DNA of 64,000 bases from Lethocerus indicus (lineage: Eukaryota > Arthropoda > Insecta > Hemiptera > Belostomatidae), in NCBI GenBank assembly GCA_019843655.1, contig JACDQD010000003.1, forward strand, positions 33,034,224 to 33,098,223. The letters are read 5' to 3'. Under the pieces are notes generated by a model. That model was not told the DNA's origin. It searched no databases and saw nothing but the letters and a program-made list of their open reading frames with translations. Shown here in pieces: positions 25,897 to 38,829 of this stretch (its first letter is position 1; every line of letters starts with the position of its first letter). Position numbers and translations under genes: made by a program.

Positions 25897-28800
25897 GGTC
25901 GGCGTATGAGTTATTAGCGGCGTATCGGTGTCGACAGGAGGCCCCCGCGTCTGTACCGATGGGGCGCAATTAATTTCGCCCTGTTTCATTTCATTGTTGT
26001 ACTTCTTTCTGTTACGCCCGCCGCACCTGGCTTGTCGCCCGCACTTGCACACCCGGCTTATCCTCCGTTCAAATGGCTCTTCCTCGATAGCCTGTTTTGT
26101 TTAGACGTCGTGTCATTCTATATAAATTGTTATTGCGCATAATTAGAAAGACTCGAGAGATTTTTGTCTACACTTACTGGGATCATGTCTTGAAAACTCT
26201 TCTATCAGTTGTATTTTTAACTGCGTCTCCGTTTTTGTGAGCCATGTACCCAGTAAACGCTAATCGTATCATTCTAGTTAAAAAATTAAAATACCCTTTA
26301 AACTGATGCATTAAGAGTTGTGTACATTATGACGTGAACGAGAGACCAAATGTATTGCGCTTTGATTTTTTTTTTTAATTTGCTAGGGTCTGTAATGTGT
26401 TCAGTTGACATTTGAAATTAGGTCGGGCCCTAACCGCCATGTGTGCTGACATTTAAGGGATCCCTTATTGATATTGTGGAAATGCAAAGGGGCGGACGTT
26501 GGAAATGCGGGCCTGTGACAGCTGAGGGCAATGTCCGGATTTACCCACTGCGGATGGTTGGAAAAAAATTATATATATACATAAATCTCTTTATTTAATA
26601 TTATATAAATAGCTCGATTACAACAGGTTAGAGTATGAAACATTATAATAAATATTAAAACATAATAAATTCAAAATACTGCCGGCGGTTGTGATCAAAT
26701 ATCCTGTTTACTTCGTTAGCGCTCGGTATTCAAATTTTACCTCTCCCGGCCCTTCTCCCCCCCAGTTTGTTATCTAGTGTTAAATAAAATATCGCGTTAC
26801 CAACCGTCATTATAACCTTTACATCATATTTACTAACGGAGTGGATCGCAGCGTATACGCACTCGGATGAAATGTCGAGTCTCGTTCACCCGGGATCAGA
26901 TTCCTGATTTTCATTCGCTAATTTGAATAGTCCGATTTGAAAAGACGATTTTTACGGCATACATTATTACGGATTAATATGTGTATAGAGTTAATTAATG
27001 GACTCAATTGAAAGATATTTTTTTCTCTTTTTTAAATACATAAAATATCGTAGGTAATCTTCAGAAGTTGGTTAATACATGCATATCGACCCGCGGGTCG
27101 TTCAAAATTTTTTATACTTCAATATTTGGACTTGTTTTGCCCAGATTTTTTATTTACTTTTGATTCACTGCACTAAGGCGGGATTTGCAAGTTAAGCCCC
27201 GACGCTTTAAAAGCTGTTTTCGACTGCCAATTTCTTTCAATCAATCGACCTGATCTGCACATGAACTCCAGCGAACTCGAAGTCCCGAGTCAGAGGTATC
27301 GGTTACAGCGACAGTCGGTGAGGTGAGGTGCCGTACTAAATTTAAAACGTGGGCATGAGAGAAAAAAGTATTTTTCTCTTTTTCATCTGTCGTTCACAGG
27401 GGGTGACGTAGTAGTAGTAAGGGGGGGGGTGGCGGTTGCCCCGCGTATACGTCGATGTGCTGGCACCGCTCCCAAGAATGCAGGAGAGTTCCCGAAAATA
27501 CCTGAGCGGCGGCCGAGAACGCGGCCCCCCCTCCGCTATAGAACACCGACAATTAGGTACCGCGGGACAGCGAATTCTGCGCTTTATGTCGGCAAAATTT
27601 AAAACGAAATCCGACCCGGACTGTGCAAGAAACGGTATTTTATACAGGAATAGACTTCTGGGACTCTCCCGGCGTAAGGACACTTCATAATTTGCATTTC
27701 GTATTACGCGCGGGGTCGTTAGTCCCCTAGGGTTCCTTTGAGACCCCCCCCCCCCGCCGCGGTATTAAGCGCGTGGACTTATACGTGATTTATTAGATGC
27801 GATAACTTGTCCCATGTAAGAACTCATGGGTTCTCCAGTCGCTACAATAATTGTTATACTTATCTCGGCGGATAGTTCTCAGCAGTCAGTAACACTTTGT
27901 ACTATGGTGAAATCTAATCGCGCGATTCGGCCCCGGGGCGATAAACGCCCACCGAACTCTGTTTCTGGGGCTCTGTTATCTGTATCCTAGGAAAACGGGT
28001 CCGGCTCCCATTGTTCCCGAGATAGGCCGCCTCTTCCCATTTTCGCGCCGATTAAAACTTACGCTCCGTTTTAATTGGGGGTTTGGGAGGGGGCCCCTTT
28101 GGGAAAACTGTAATTCGGTTTGGGAAAGAAGAGAGAGAGAGAGGGAGAGGAGGATTGCGCTTAAAATTCTCCGGAGGCAGCGGATCCCTGAAGTATAACT
28201 CTTTAATGGGGGAGGGCCCCTACCGATTGGCTATTCATGCCGGACCTACCCCCTCCCGCCCGGCCTTACCTTATTCTCGGCGATTATTTCGCATTAAAAG
28301 TTTCTCCCTATTAAAACCCGCTTATTACATTTTAAGCCTTGTTAATTAACGCCTGGAGAAGACTCGTGATTATATTACGAGCTCGATCCGGACCGAAATA
28401 ATCGTCATTAAATAATGAGAACAGGTCCTAAACCGTCCCTATTTACATCTGAACTCATCGCGACACCATCAATGCTTATATACCAGCAGTTACGCCTGTA
28501 AAACCCCTAGATTTGCGCTCTTAGAAAATATAAACACTTTTATAGCGTAAAAAATTTGTTTTAAAAATATAGAGCATCCACTCTACACACTAACATTACA
28601 TTCTCTCTGAGTTGCTCAAGATCCTTTACACCATTGTTTCTGTTGTGTTCAGTCAACATTGCAGCCGGTGTTTTTCATTGGACTGTTCGCTATTTTATTC
28701 GGATTACCAATTAACTAATATTGTTAAAAAAATTGTAAATCAATTATTAATATCGAAAAGACAAAAAACAAACGACTGATTCGAAAATAGTTTTGCAGAT

Positions 28801-29017
28801 ATTTCTCAGCCTACGAATGTTTTGAATGGAAAACCATAAATTGTATATTACCGCTATGTATATTTATATTTATATACGGTCTCATTCTCGCTCTACACAG
28901 CGATAGTGCTGACTGGATGCTCCGTCGACGTCCGACCGAGAGGTACGTGACCGTGAAACCGAACAAGCGTGCGAGAATTCCGAACAGCGGTTATATCGGG
29001 AGCCCCCCTTTGGAAAA

Positions 29018-29044
29018 TTTATTTCTCTAACGCTTCAGGTGAGC
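29018..29044 (+). other. Weak candidate recursive splice site
   Basis: TTTCTCTAACGCTTCAG|GTGAGC places an acceptor (CAG, 29,036-29,038) directly against a donor (GTGAGC from 29,039). The pyrimidine tract is broken by the CTAACG segment, so this is clearly weaker than the sites at 20.9 and 58.3 kb. I list it because it is on the same strand and the donor is good. Confidence 0.25.
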
Positions 29045-31080
29045 CGCTTTGCGGCTCGATCCTTGTAAACTGTTGTCCTGCGTACTTGGAACAACGCGTG
29101 CTGAAATATTTGAAGGCCGAATGCTCAGCGCGATCTCTCGTTCCCCGTTTATTTCGCAACTGTCGTACTTGTTGCTCTCGACTCCGAATTAAGTGCGGAC
29201 CTTTTTGCATCTTGAGAGAAAAAGTATTGTTTGTAAACTCTTTTAACCGTATTGCGTGTTTACACGTGTTGTGGCAATAAAGGCGTGTAATTCATGAATC
29301 GGGCAACGCTTCTGCGGTTAATTACGTTTTGCGGATTTCATCTCCGGACGTCTTTCCCTCTCTTCTTCCTCCGTCGGCGGACTTTTCAATTATCTTTTCT
29401 TCTGGGGAGGAGATTTAATTTCGGCCGAGACAAGGAAAAATGATTATCGGGGCCGTGACGTAGAGACGGCGTTATTCTTTGCGTCTGGTTGGGGAGAAGT
29501 TGACATTGTGTTGTCAGGGTGCGGGGAGGTAAAAATAAGAAATAAAAGTTCGCGCGGCACGTGCCGTCCGCTTTCGGTTCGGGTCCCGTGCCAAACGTTT
29601 TTTCTTCTATTTCCCCATGAATTAGTCATTACGACGATAATAAAACGAAATTGAGTCCGAATTTTCCTTAATGCTTTTTTAAAATAGATTTACGGCCGAG
29701 GAAACGTCGTCTTGAAATATAATAGCTTACCGGGCCGCATTTAAGAGGTCCCAAATAATCGCCTCGACCTGTCTTCACTTAATTAACGAGTATTAATTAT
29801 AGGCGGTTGACTCAGTGTGCCGAAGGTCGCTCACTCGGCTAGTGGTGCTCCACCTAAATACCTAGTCACTGTTTATTTATTTAATAATATCGATAATTGG
29901 GCTCTTGGCAGTGTCGCGTCGGCAATTTATTCCGAGGACAGGAGGGGGCCTACATTTACGCAGTCGGCCGATCTCGAAATACAGAGTTTCGCGTACGGTA
30001 AATGTGTTGAGTATTTACGTCTGCCTACATATTTTAATCTCCGGGATTATATTCCAAACCACCTGTGCCGAGATTACCCAGTTGAAAAAGATAAATTTCT
30101 GTAGCCCGCCATTCAGAATCCGATTCGACACAAATATTATATTCGTTTATTAACAAAAAAAAATGTTTCGAATGTATTCTTCATTTGCCCTCAAAAATCT
30201 CCATTGAAGAAGAATTGCCAGTACCCCCTTCTCTGGAGTCGTGCGGTATGCCTGAGCCATTAAGCATTCAGTGGCTTTGGGGTACGAATCCGGGTCCTTG
30301 TGCGAATTGGAGTGCTCCGGTTCAACTAATCGTCGGTGTCATACCCTCCCCCAACAATGTAATATATAACCGGCATTAATTTGTTATTGTTGCACGGCAA
30401 AGCCGAGTCCTCTCTCTCTCCTCCCCCTCGTCTTAAATCCCCGTTTCATTCGTAAATCATCTGTTTAATATCCGCCAATTACGTTTTTTAAATGGGGGTT
30501 TGTTTTTAATTTATACCGGTCGGGAGGGGAAGTGTGCCAATTTTTGTGCCGCCCCCCGCCCCCCTTTCGCCTGTGTCTCTCTTTATCTTGCCGGCCTCGT
30601 CCGCTCCATTAGTAGGCTGGCCAAACTCAACGAGTATTGCGTCGGCGGAAATTCCTTGCGCCTCTGTGTCCCGCGGTTAATTTTCTTATAATTCTTCGGA
30701 AAGTAAAACACCGTGCAACGCCCCGCGCCTCCGTTTCTTTGTCGAACTGATGTAATAGTACCTCTTGAGAGGTGTTGGGTCGTCGTCGATTGGCATCGCG
30801 GGCGATCAGGTTGCCCAATGTTTATTTATCGGAAGTTATACACAGAGCGAGCGTTGTATACAATTCTCCGAGCGGTTATATTACGGGCTGGAACTAATTG
30901 TACGGTCTTTCGTCATCTTAGAACAATCTGTTTTTTTTTTAAATAGAACTCGGGTTCGACTCGGTCGAAAGGCGAGTATGAGTATAGTTTAGGAACAGAG
31001 GAGGGCTTGTTTTGTGTTTACGGAAAATTAATGAGAAACATAGTCTTCGAATACGGCCGATCGAATTGATTACAACGAAA

Positions 31081-31420
31081 TGTCTGTTACAATATGATAA
31101 TTTGCATAAATACCTCTGAAATTAATCTATTGTTATTTGCATTTTTTACATTTTCACTTATAAAGATGTGAGTTAAACTGGGCTTTGTTAGGGCGATTAT
31201 TTAGTCTAAGAGTAAATGTAGATTAAGCACCACTTCCCACTTTAGGAGGGATAATAGGAAATCGGGTTAGTTGGTAGGGGCCCTATATCGGGCGTTGCAT
31301 TATTGCCAAACAGTTTATGCAGCCTGCCATTGTTCCTTGGTAGGATAGAGAGCCTAGAGTATCGTAACTGGTATATTGTGGAAATCCCTATTAAACGAGA
31401 AAGTCTTCCCTTTCGGAGTC
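31081..31420. promoter_or_regulatory. CpG-poor block with POU octamers and Sox-like sites
   Basis: About 340 nt with only around six CpGs, against several per 60 nt in much of the surrounding sequence. It contains two perfect octamers ATTTGCAT (31,100-31,107 and 31,135-31,142). The second is directly preceded by ATTGTT, giving an abutting Sox-like plus POU arrangement, although the octamer is in the opposite orientation to the classic Sox-Oct composite. A further Sox-like site CCATTGTTCC lies at 31,327-31,336. Sox and POU factors commonly co-bind at animal developmental enhancers. The base-composition shift and the motif cluster together suggest a conserved non-coding element; enhancer activity is inference. 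Confidence 0.4.
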
Positions 31421-33072
31421 ATAACCGAAATGTTTAATTAGGACAGGGGCCGTATTTTTGAGAGGAACGACATCGATAGTAATACTAGCGGTAATCTGGT
31501 AGGAGCCTATTTGTTATTGTGCGGAACGGTAGGAGGGCGGGTTGATGAACTGTTTATCGAAGCCTGTCGGAGCGTAACTGGGCCAGAGAACAGCTCTGGT
31601 CGGCCGCGAGGAGAAATCCCGGCTTAAACCTGTCCTCTCTCACCTGCGCATTGAGTCGTTGAACTTTCTAAATATACAATACTGGGGGCCGCGCTTATAT
31701 TTAGGGGCGGGGGACTACCTGAGAAATGCACGGTGCACTTCCTTCCAAAATTATGCGCGTCATTAAGGGCCGCCTTGTTTATTGGCGGGGAAGCGGCGGC
31801 GCCGCCCGGATCGGGGTCGTTTACCCGTTCGAAATTTACGAGTCACCTCACGGTCGCCAGAGATCAGCCGAAAGTCGAAGAGAAGAAAATACTTTCGGGC
31901 AAGATTTTTCATAAATTTTTTCGGAGGACATGTACCAAAAATACACAGAACTTAACTTCTATCAGCGAAAGTCAGTTTTCTGAAAAACTAGTTTGGCATA
32001 TTCTGAAAAACGCACTGACGTTTCTTCGTACTCGTTTATAGGCCTTGCTAGTTGGAGTTAGCAGTATCAGTTTATAGAATCCATGATTTGGTCGAATCCA
32101 CCTTCTGGTTTAGACGCATTGTGGTGTTAACGTACTAGGTCGTCATAACGGACCGTTGCCGACCTGTTGCCAGGCAGTGCCGAGGGGGCCCACTCCGGCG
32201 TTCGGTTACGGCCGGGCGAAACGTGCCGTAAAATTGGCATAAAGTTCGGAACGGGTTTATCGTTATCTGTAGTTCGGGAGGAGGCCGGTGCGGTCTTGGT
32301 CGTTTATAAATTTAGATGGGTCGTGCATTATTCCGGAAATCTGATAAAATATTCAGTCGTAGGAGTTCCCCCCCACCCCTAGGTACGAAGGGTACTCGAT
32401 AATTTCGGGCATTATCTAAGGTTTAAACGAAACCGAACGCGTTTACATATGTTGAGAATTCACCGAACGTAAAATAGGACGGCGGACGGATGATTCGTAG
32501 TTTGATTTGATTTCACCGCTCGGGCCGAGCCCCCCTCGACCGGTTTCGCTAACGCGGACAGAAATGCCGTCCGGATGACGAGTGCTGAATCGTAAAAAAC
32601 ACGATATTGGCTCCTCCGCGTTGCCTGCTCCTACTCGATGGTAGCTTCACGGCCCGCTTATTAACCCGCGCTTTCAATAGACCCTCTAGGGCGGGCCGGT
32701 ATATATATTAGGAAATCGAATGAATTGGGCGTTCGGATCCCGGCGCTAATGGCTAATTTCTATGGGGCTCCGTAGTGGGTCTCAGTCGTTGCCGGGTGTT
32801 GGGGGACGGGCCCTGTGAATGGGCCCCTCCTTTGTCCCTAGCCCACCGCCTCTAGTGAATGGCAATGTGTGCCTCTCTGTGCCTGTGTAGAGATGCTAAT
32901 CTAACGGTCCCCGTACGAATTTCTTCGGCCTCCCCCCACACGCCAGCCGACTTAGTTTATTGTCGCTAGGTAATTTACCGTAGCCGAGCGCACAACACTG
33001 CCATTTCGAATGTAGAACAGCATTTAGGCGGTATTAAATGACTGTCGAACAGACAAACTCGATAATAAAATA

Positions 33073-33200
33073 TGCTCGATCAATACACGTCCTTAAAAAA
33101 GAGGACATTTAATATATTAAATATTTGTATTTGTGCGATATCTCGCTGGATCGATACAAGTGCCTTAAAAGGAAGTACTTGAACATTTGTATTTGCATAT
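33073..33200. repeat. Diverged tandem duplication with hairpin in each unit
   Basis: Two diverged units lie head to tail: about 33,073-33,140 and 33,141-33,200. They share, in order, GCTCGATCAATACA / GCTGGATCGATACA, a CCTTAAAA block, and ATTTGTATTTG-C-ATA. The first unit has about 8 nt of extra AT-rich sequence. In each unit the CCTTAAAA block is the loop side of a short hairpin: GTCCTT with GAGGAC in the first, AAGTGCCTT with AAGTACTT (imperfect) in the second. The stem sequences differ between units while pairing is kept. The second unit also contains an ATTTGCAT octamer (33,191-33,198). Confidence 0.65.
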
Positions 33201-34530
33201 AAATTGGAAGTGAAGTCCTTTACTTACATTAATATTTCGAAATATACATAGGTCTTACCAGGTGCTGGCCTTGTATTCTCCGATTGAACAAACTGTTGTA
33301 GGCGATTCGTAAAAACATTCTTAAAGCGACTGTATACAATTTGTTGTGCTTTAATTTCGGTTTCGCTGTACGCCAACTTCGTGAACACAGACTGTGTTCT
33401 ACGCACAACTATTTAGGTGCGCCCTATTTGAACGCTTCAGAATCTATAAATTCCCAGTCCGCCCCCCCTCAAGTTTCCTTTGTCGTGTTCTTACGTGTTT
33501 ACCCTCGGGCCCGACATTTGACGTCGTCGGTACCGACTCGCGGTTTGAAGACGGCGCATTGAGGAGGTGTCCCCGCGTCCGCGTATATCAACCGAGTTCG
33601 GCCTAACGCGAATGTATGCCACTGTCGTTGTGTATTCAATTAGAAATTTCGTATAACGCCCGGTTGTCAAAGCGAAGGCCGTCCTTTTGAATCCGTCGTG
33701 GGCGGTTATACCCGCGGGGTGTTGTTGGGGACTGAACGTCGCCCGGTCACATTCATAGTGAATTGCCGTTTCAGCGCGGCGCGGTTTTATTGTCCAATAT
33801 ATCCGTTTAGCCCGAAATTCAGTTTTGACAAACCCGAGATTGTTAGATTTTAATCCGCGCAGCCATAATACGGGCCGCTTTACGATACCCGCGAAGCTTC
33901 CGTAACTTTGTCAGACTGACTTTTAGCCCAAGAGTAGCGGGGCGATGTTTGAAACTTATTCTCCCACGCTTAATTGACCTTTTACATGAGGTATCGAGTG
34001 GCGAAAATCCGTTAGTCGGTGGGTTTTCTTTTTTCTGCTCCACCGCGAAGTTAACAGAACTCCCCTTTCGTATAATCTAGGTACACACATAGTACCGATT
34101 TACATAACTTTTTTCCGAAATTAAAACTAAATCGACAAATATAATTTCCGCTACACCCAAAATCACGACTTCTTAGAAAGTGTTCAGTGCCGATGAAATT
34201 CCTGTAGCTCTGTTTTAGAATTATAAACGGCGGAATTATTCCAGGAGTATTTTAACTATCTTTGACTAGAGAAAACACTTTCCATCGGGTCGATTTGAAC
34301 ACGAACCATTAAGCTCTGCCGATGACCGAAGCGGGGTTAATTGTGCGAAACAGAAGTGTGGCTTATTGTGGGTATAGCCTGGCTTGGGGTCGGGACGGAC
34401 TGTGCCCGGCTATCTTCGATAAGGGGCCCTTAGGAGACGCCGTCCCAGCTACCTGAACCACATAAATCAGCGTTAGCCGCTAACCCAGTTTGTGGCCCCG
34501 TACAGTGCGCCCCACGCGCGCACGACGCGT

Positions 34531-34639
<109 letters not shown>

Positions 34640-35965
34640 TTCCACCGAGATGCCCCCATTATACGCTTCGGAAGTCGAGAATTTTCCGTCTTATTTGTCT
34701 TTACCGCCCCCCCCCCCAGCGCCCGAAACATATTTTGATACAATCGAATTTTACGATTGGACAGACTGCAATCGTTTGGAATATTTTCCCTTTAATAGAA
34801 CATGTTTTATTGCAAATTTTAAAAGACACTTAACCCGTATTCTAACATTGCTGTATTCATAATTGCGTTAACCATATAGGTGGGCGCTTTAGGTAAATAA
34901 GGTAAATTTATTAGGTGAATGGGTATTTTACAAGTCTTAAAAAAACTTATGGGACGCGATGAAAACATTGAAAACTTTTCACCATATCATCAGACCAATA
35001 AGCACTAAATATAAATTAATTATAATTATTAATTCTGTGTTGATATTGTAGCTACCCGCCCGTATTAATGAAATCGTACCTGTTAATGAAAATGTAATTT
35101 AACGCGTTTTATATATTTCACTCAGATGGGCGCGTGGTACTCTTGTTCAGGAGTTAGTGTAGCAATTTGACAAACGGTATTGTACGAATGTTCCCAGGCG
35201 TTTTCACCGCTTTAACGAACAGTTTGCGTCAAAACGTCGAAAACCCGTCCTCGGAATTAGTTATATATATATACTCGGAAGGAGAGTTTGCGGAGGCGAT
35301 CGGTCGGCGGGAGCCATTACCGTCGAGGAAGTTGGAGAGTTGGACACATGGGTTTCACCTTAATTGGAGCGCAACTTCGCCCGTGTGTCCCCTTGTTCAT
35401 ATTAGCCGTGGACGTTGTTCCCGACTACCGCCGCCGCCGCTGCTGCTGGCGACATTACGCCTCGAAATATACAGCGCCCTGGATGCCAACTATTCGATAC
35501 GCTCGATTTAGTCCCGGTTTTCCACGGTGTATTGCCACCGAAACGCGCGTATACCACTACCAATTAGTCACGACCAGTTTTTATTCTGTCTCTCCGGTTG
35601 AACTTTCTACTTTTACAAACTTTGTACAATTCGAAATTGATCCGGGATCGATGTTATAAATAGATGAAATATGCGATGCGACGAAGGTGGCTCGATTCCG
35701 GTCGTATTCGAGGGTTCGGAATGACCCCATTTTGCCCGGATTCTTCTGCCATAATTAACTGGCTATTATTACTACGTGGCCCTACCGGCATCGGAGGGTA
35801 GCAGGAGAACTGAGCTCAGGACAACGTTAGAGCAATCTTGTGAATTTCATAGGCCTGCATTGCTCGAGGGATCAATAAATAATTATAATATACAGATAGA
35901 GAAGAATAATATATTAAAATTGGCATTGTACGCCCTTATCGCTCTTTTGGGATCTCCGTCTTGAA

Positions 35966-35973
35966 TGACGTCA
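35966..35973. promoter_or_regulatory. Perfect CRE-type palindrome
   Basis: TGACGTCA, the full CREB/ATF palindrome. Further perfect copies occur at 36,627-36,634, 41,819-41,826 and 52,617-52,624. With about one expected by chance in a window this size, four is a mild excess. Binding is not shown by sequence. Confidence 0.4.
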
Positions 35974-36626
35974 AGTGAGACTGCTCACGCCGGAGAGGAA
36001 ACATGAGCGTCCTCTAAGACTGAGGTCAAATTCAGATAGAAATCGATCATCGTACACCGTCAATGTCTTCGGGTGCTTAACTCTGAGTTGTTAATTTGAA
36101 AAAGAAAAAAAAATTGCCCAACACCTCAGTTACGTACGGATGTAGTTATTACGACCTTTACTGGCTGCCTTGTGTCCATTAGATTGCACAACTCTGGCGT
36201 TCTTGGTTTTTTCTCTAAATCTCTTGCCAATTTTCGCTCGCGGAAAATGCTTCCTTTCTGCGGATTCTGCGTGTTTAGAAAACGGCTGATAAGGAAGTGT
36301 AGAATAAATTAGGCGAAGTGTCTTACAACTAGGATGGAAGGAGCATTTGTGTTTGTAGCATTTTACAAGTGGCTTTAGGGATAAAATATTGCGATTTAAC
36401 ATAATACTAAATAATAATGGCGGTCTTTCAGAATAGGAATTCCAGGGAGGAATGTTTAATTTACACCTTATTTTAGCGTTTAAGTTTTGAGTTTATGTAG
36501 AGGTCGTACGGCGGCGTTTATGGGCGGTGCTTTGAGGGAGGGGGGACATCTGTTGGCCGTTTGGCACGGTGTCATCGCTAGTGCTACTGGCTCACCTGGC
36601 AATTTGTAACCTGCCAACTTAGAGAA

Positions 36627-36634
36627 TGACGTCA
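36627..36634. promoter_or_regulatory. Perfect CRE-type palindrome
   Basis: TGACGTCA, about 660 nt from the copy at 35,966. The flanking sequence is not shared between the two, so they are not copies of one larger repeat. Confidence 0.35.
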
Positions 36635-38661
36635 TACTCCCGTTCGGCTCCGCGGGACGGCCACGGTTGTAAATTTTCGGACTAACTGCACGTTGCGAAA
36701 TTGCGTATTCATAATTTGGCCGGCACTTTGAATACTGAAAGCTTCTTCTGGGGGGAGTCAACGTTACACTGTCGTCCCGTCCCCTTCCTTACTGGGTGGT
36801 CTTTAAATCGTGAATTAATACGAAGGAATGTCGATTAGAACGTTTTGCGAAACTTAAATTATTTACTAACCTCCTCGCACCTGTTTTTTTGCCTACCGAT
36901 GAACTGTTGTGTCATGGGCCTTCTTGTTCTTTCACCTCTAAAAAATGTTTTGTCCAGTTTGAGCAAAATCATACGTTTCCAGGTTTTGAGCCCGGTGAAG
37001 CGTTGTGAAATCTACCCCCTTTGCCTTGAAATGCTTGACGGTTCCTGTTTCTGAGCATTGTTCTCGGCTCCTTCTCCTAGCCTTTCTTTGGCTCTTATCC
37101 TATTTACTTCTGATTCCCTTTGATGCAGAGTAGCAGCCGTTCTTGCTCTTGTTTCTCTACATCGATTTCTTTCATTTTGTCTTTCCCCCCTTCCTCGTCT
37201 CGCGTATTGTTTACTCGAACTACGGAAGGCTACTGGCGGTCGAGAAGGTGAAATTGAGAAAAAAGTATTCTGAACGAACAAGAAATATCACAAGAAAACT
37301 ATATGTTTCAACAATTCTACCTGATGTTGACGGGTAGACTATTGGAGGATTTTTATCAGCCCCCATCGAAAGGTTCCGTAGGTCGATTCAAAGAAGTGTA
37401 AAACCGAGTAAAGCGGCCCACTCTGCTTTAGAGTGTATAACGTTTGGAGCGACAAAAAGGACTGGCGAAGGGCCGGGGAGGAAGAGCGCGGGCGGGAAAT
37501 GGAAAAATCGGCGGAATAATGATGGGTTTTGGCAGAGAAGCTCACTTGTTTCTCCCCCCTCGCAGTAATGGCCGGTATTCCGGTCACGTGTAAACTCTAC
37601 TACCGACAGGGAAGTTTTTTTTCTCTTTTTAGTCGAATTTATAGCCTCCCCCCGGTCCCCTCTCATTATATCGCGTCGCGATTTTTTATCTTAGCAAAAA
37701 TATCCTTTCTCGGAGGGAGGGGGTCATTTTTCTTTTCGAGTTCTCTTCCACCCCACAGTTCTTCCACCTCTCCTGTCGCGGTTTTTCGGGTCGCGGCGCC
37801 TCCGGAAAATTGGGAAAAAAGTTCGGTGGGAGCGGCGAACGCGTTCGGGGAGCGGGCCCGCTTTCGAATTGTCGGTGCCGGCGTCTCGGTCGCCTCCCCC
37901 CTGCGGCCTTTTAGCGGGATTTCCCCGAAAAGAAATGCCGCCGCCTCCCTCGCCAACTTTTTATTAGGAAAAAAGCCCGCCTCCTCGCCGAGCCCCGTGG
38001 AAATTATGGAAAGCGGGACGAGGCGGCGGCACTCTCGCTTTTTTCCAAGATTGGGCCGCGGGATTCTGTGTCGGTTCTCGGAAAATCGATCGCTCGTCAA
38101 TTGTGTACTCTACTAATTAAGATCCGCCGACCGAGTGGGATGTCTGCGCAGTTACCCCAGTGTTTTCGTACTCTCTAGAGGTTCCAAAAAATAATAACCG
38201 GAAACTTCCAGGATGCGGACCTCTGTCGAATTTTTATCGGCGATCCTAGTCTGCGTTCGATGAGGGATGTTGGGGAAATCCTATTTTTGATGGTTTTTAA
38301 CATTTTTTCGGGGTTTTAAAATTGTAACCTGCATGGCCGGCCGAAGAATTTCGTATAAAGAATGACGAGAAGTGTTGAGTGTGCCGTGTTAACGCTGGCA
38401 TCTGGCCACGGGGCCCGTCTCCCGCCTTAGACAGTAACGTCCGAAAGTCGTTCGTCCCCCCAATCGATCGGTCCTAAATCGCTATCGCGTTGCCTTTCGA
38501 TTAATCGCGCCCTCCGTTCGACCTTCTAGCCTTGGCCGTATTGTGCATTATATGATGAGGCTGACCCGAACGCTACGTGGGAAAGTTGTCTGTAGAGTGG
38601 GAGGTACGCCAGTTTTTCCGGTCTCTATCGAACGGCAAAAACCTGTGAGCGTACCTAAATG

Positions 38662-38829
38662 TTGATATAGCGAGTTTAGAGTACCTGTTTTGTGGTCTGC
38701 GAGAGGTAGATTTCATGTGTTTGTGTCTTCTCTCGCTGGTTTTGTCTTTTGCTCTCTTTTGCTTTAGCGAAAGACCAACCCAGCGAGAGGAGATAGAAAT
38801 AAACGAAATCTACAGTATTTGATATAGCG
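38662..38829. repeat. Imperfect long hairpin between 11-nt direct repeats
   Basis: Inverted arms at about 38,706-38,750 and 38,769-38,813 share GTAGATTTC at the outer end and CTCTCGCTGG near the middle. The arms are complementary over much of 45 nt, with several U-G wobble-compatible differences, around an 18-nt loop. Identical 11-nt direct repeats, TTGATATAGCG, lie outside at 38,662-38,672 and 38,819-38,829 and look like target-site duplications. The outer ends are not inverted repeats right up to the direct repeats, because the left side has about 18 nt extra. It could be a decayed MITE-like element or a hairpin RNA locus. The loop and arm lengths are compatible with a pre-miRNA, but I recognise no known miRNA in it. 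Confidence 0.5.

Noticed and set aside
37529..38116. 195-codon + strand open frame, with a 144-codon frame on the opposite strand
   Set aside because: Both frames are long because the region is GC-rich and stop-poor. Neither shows a domain, signal peptide or bounded exon structure, and the overlap on opposite strands argues for chance.
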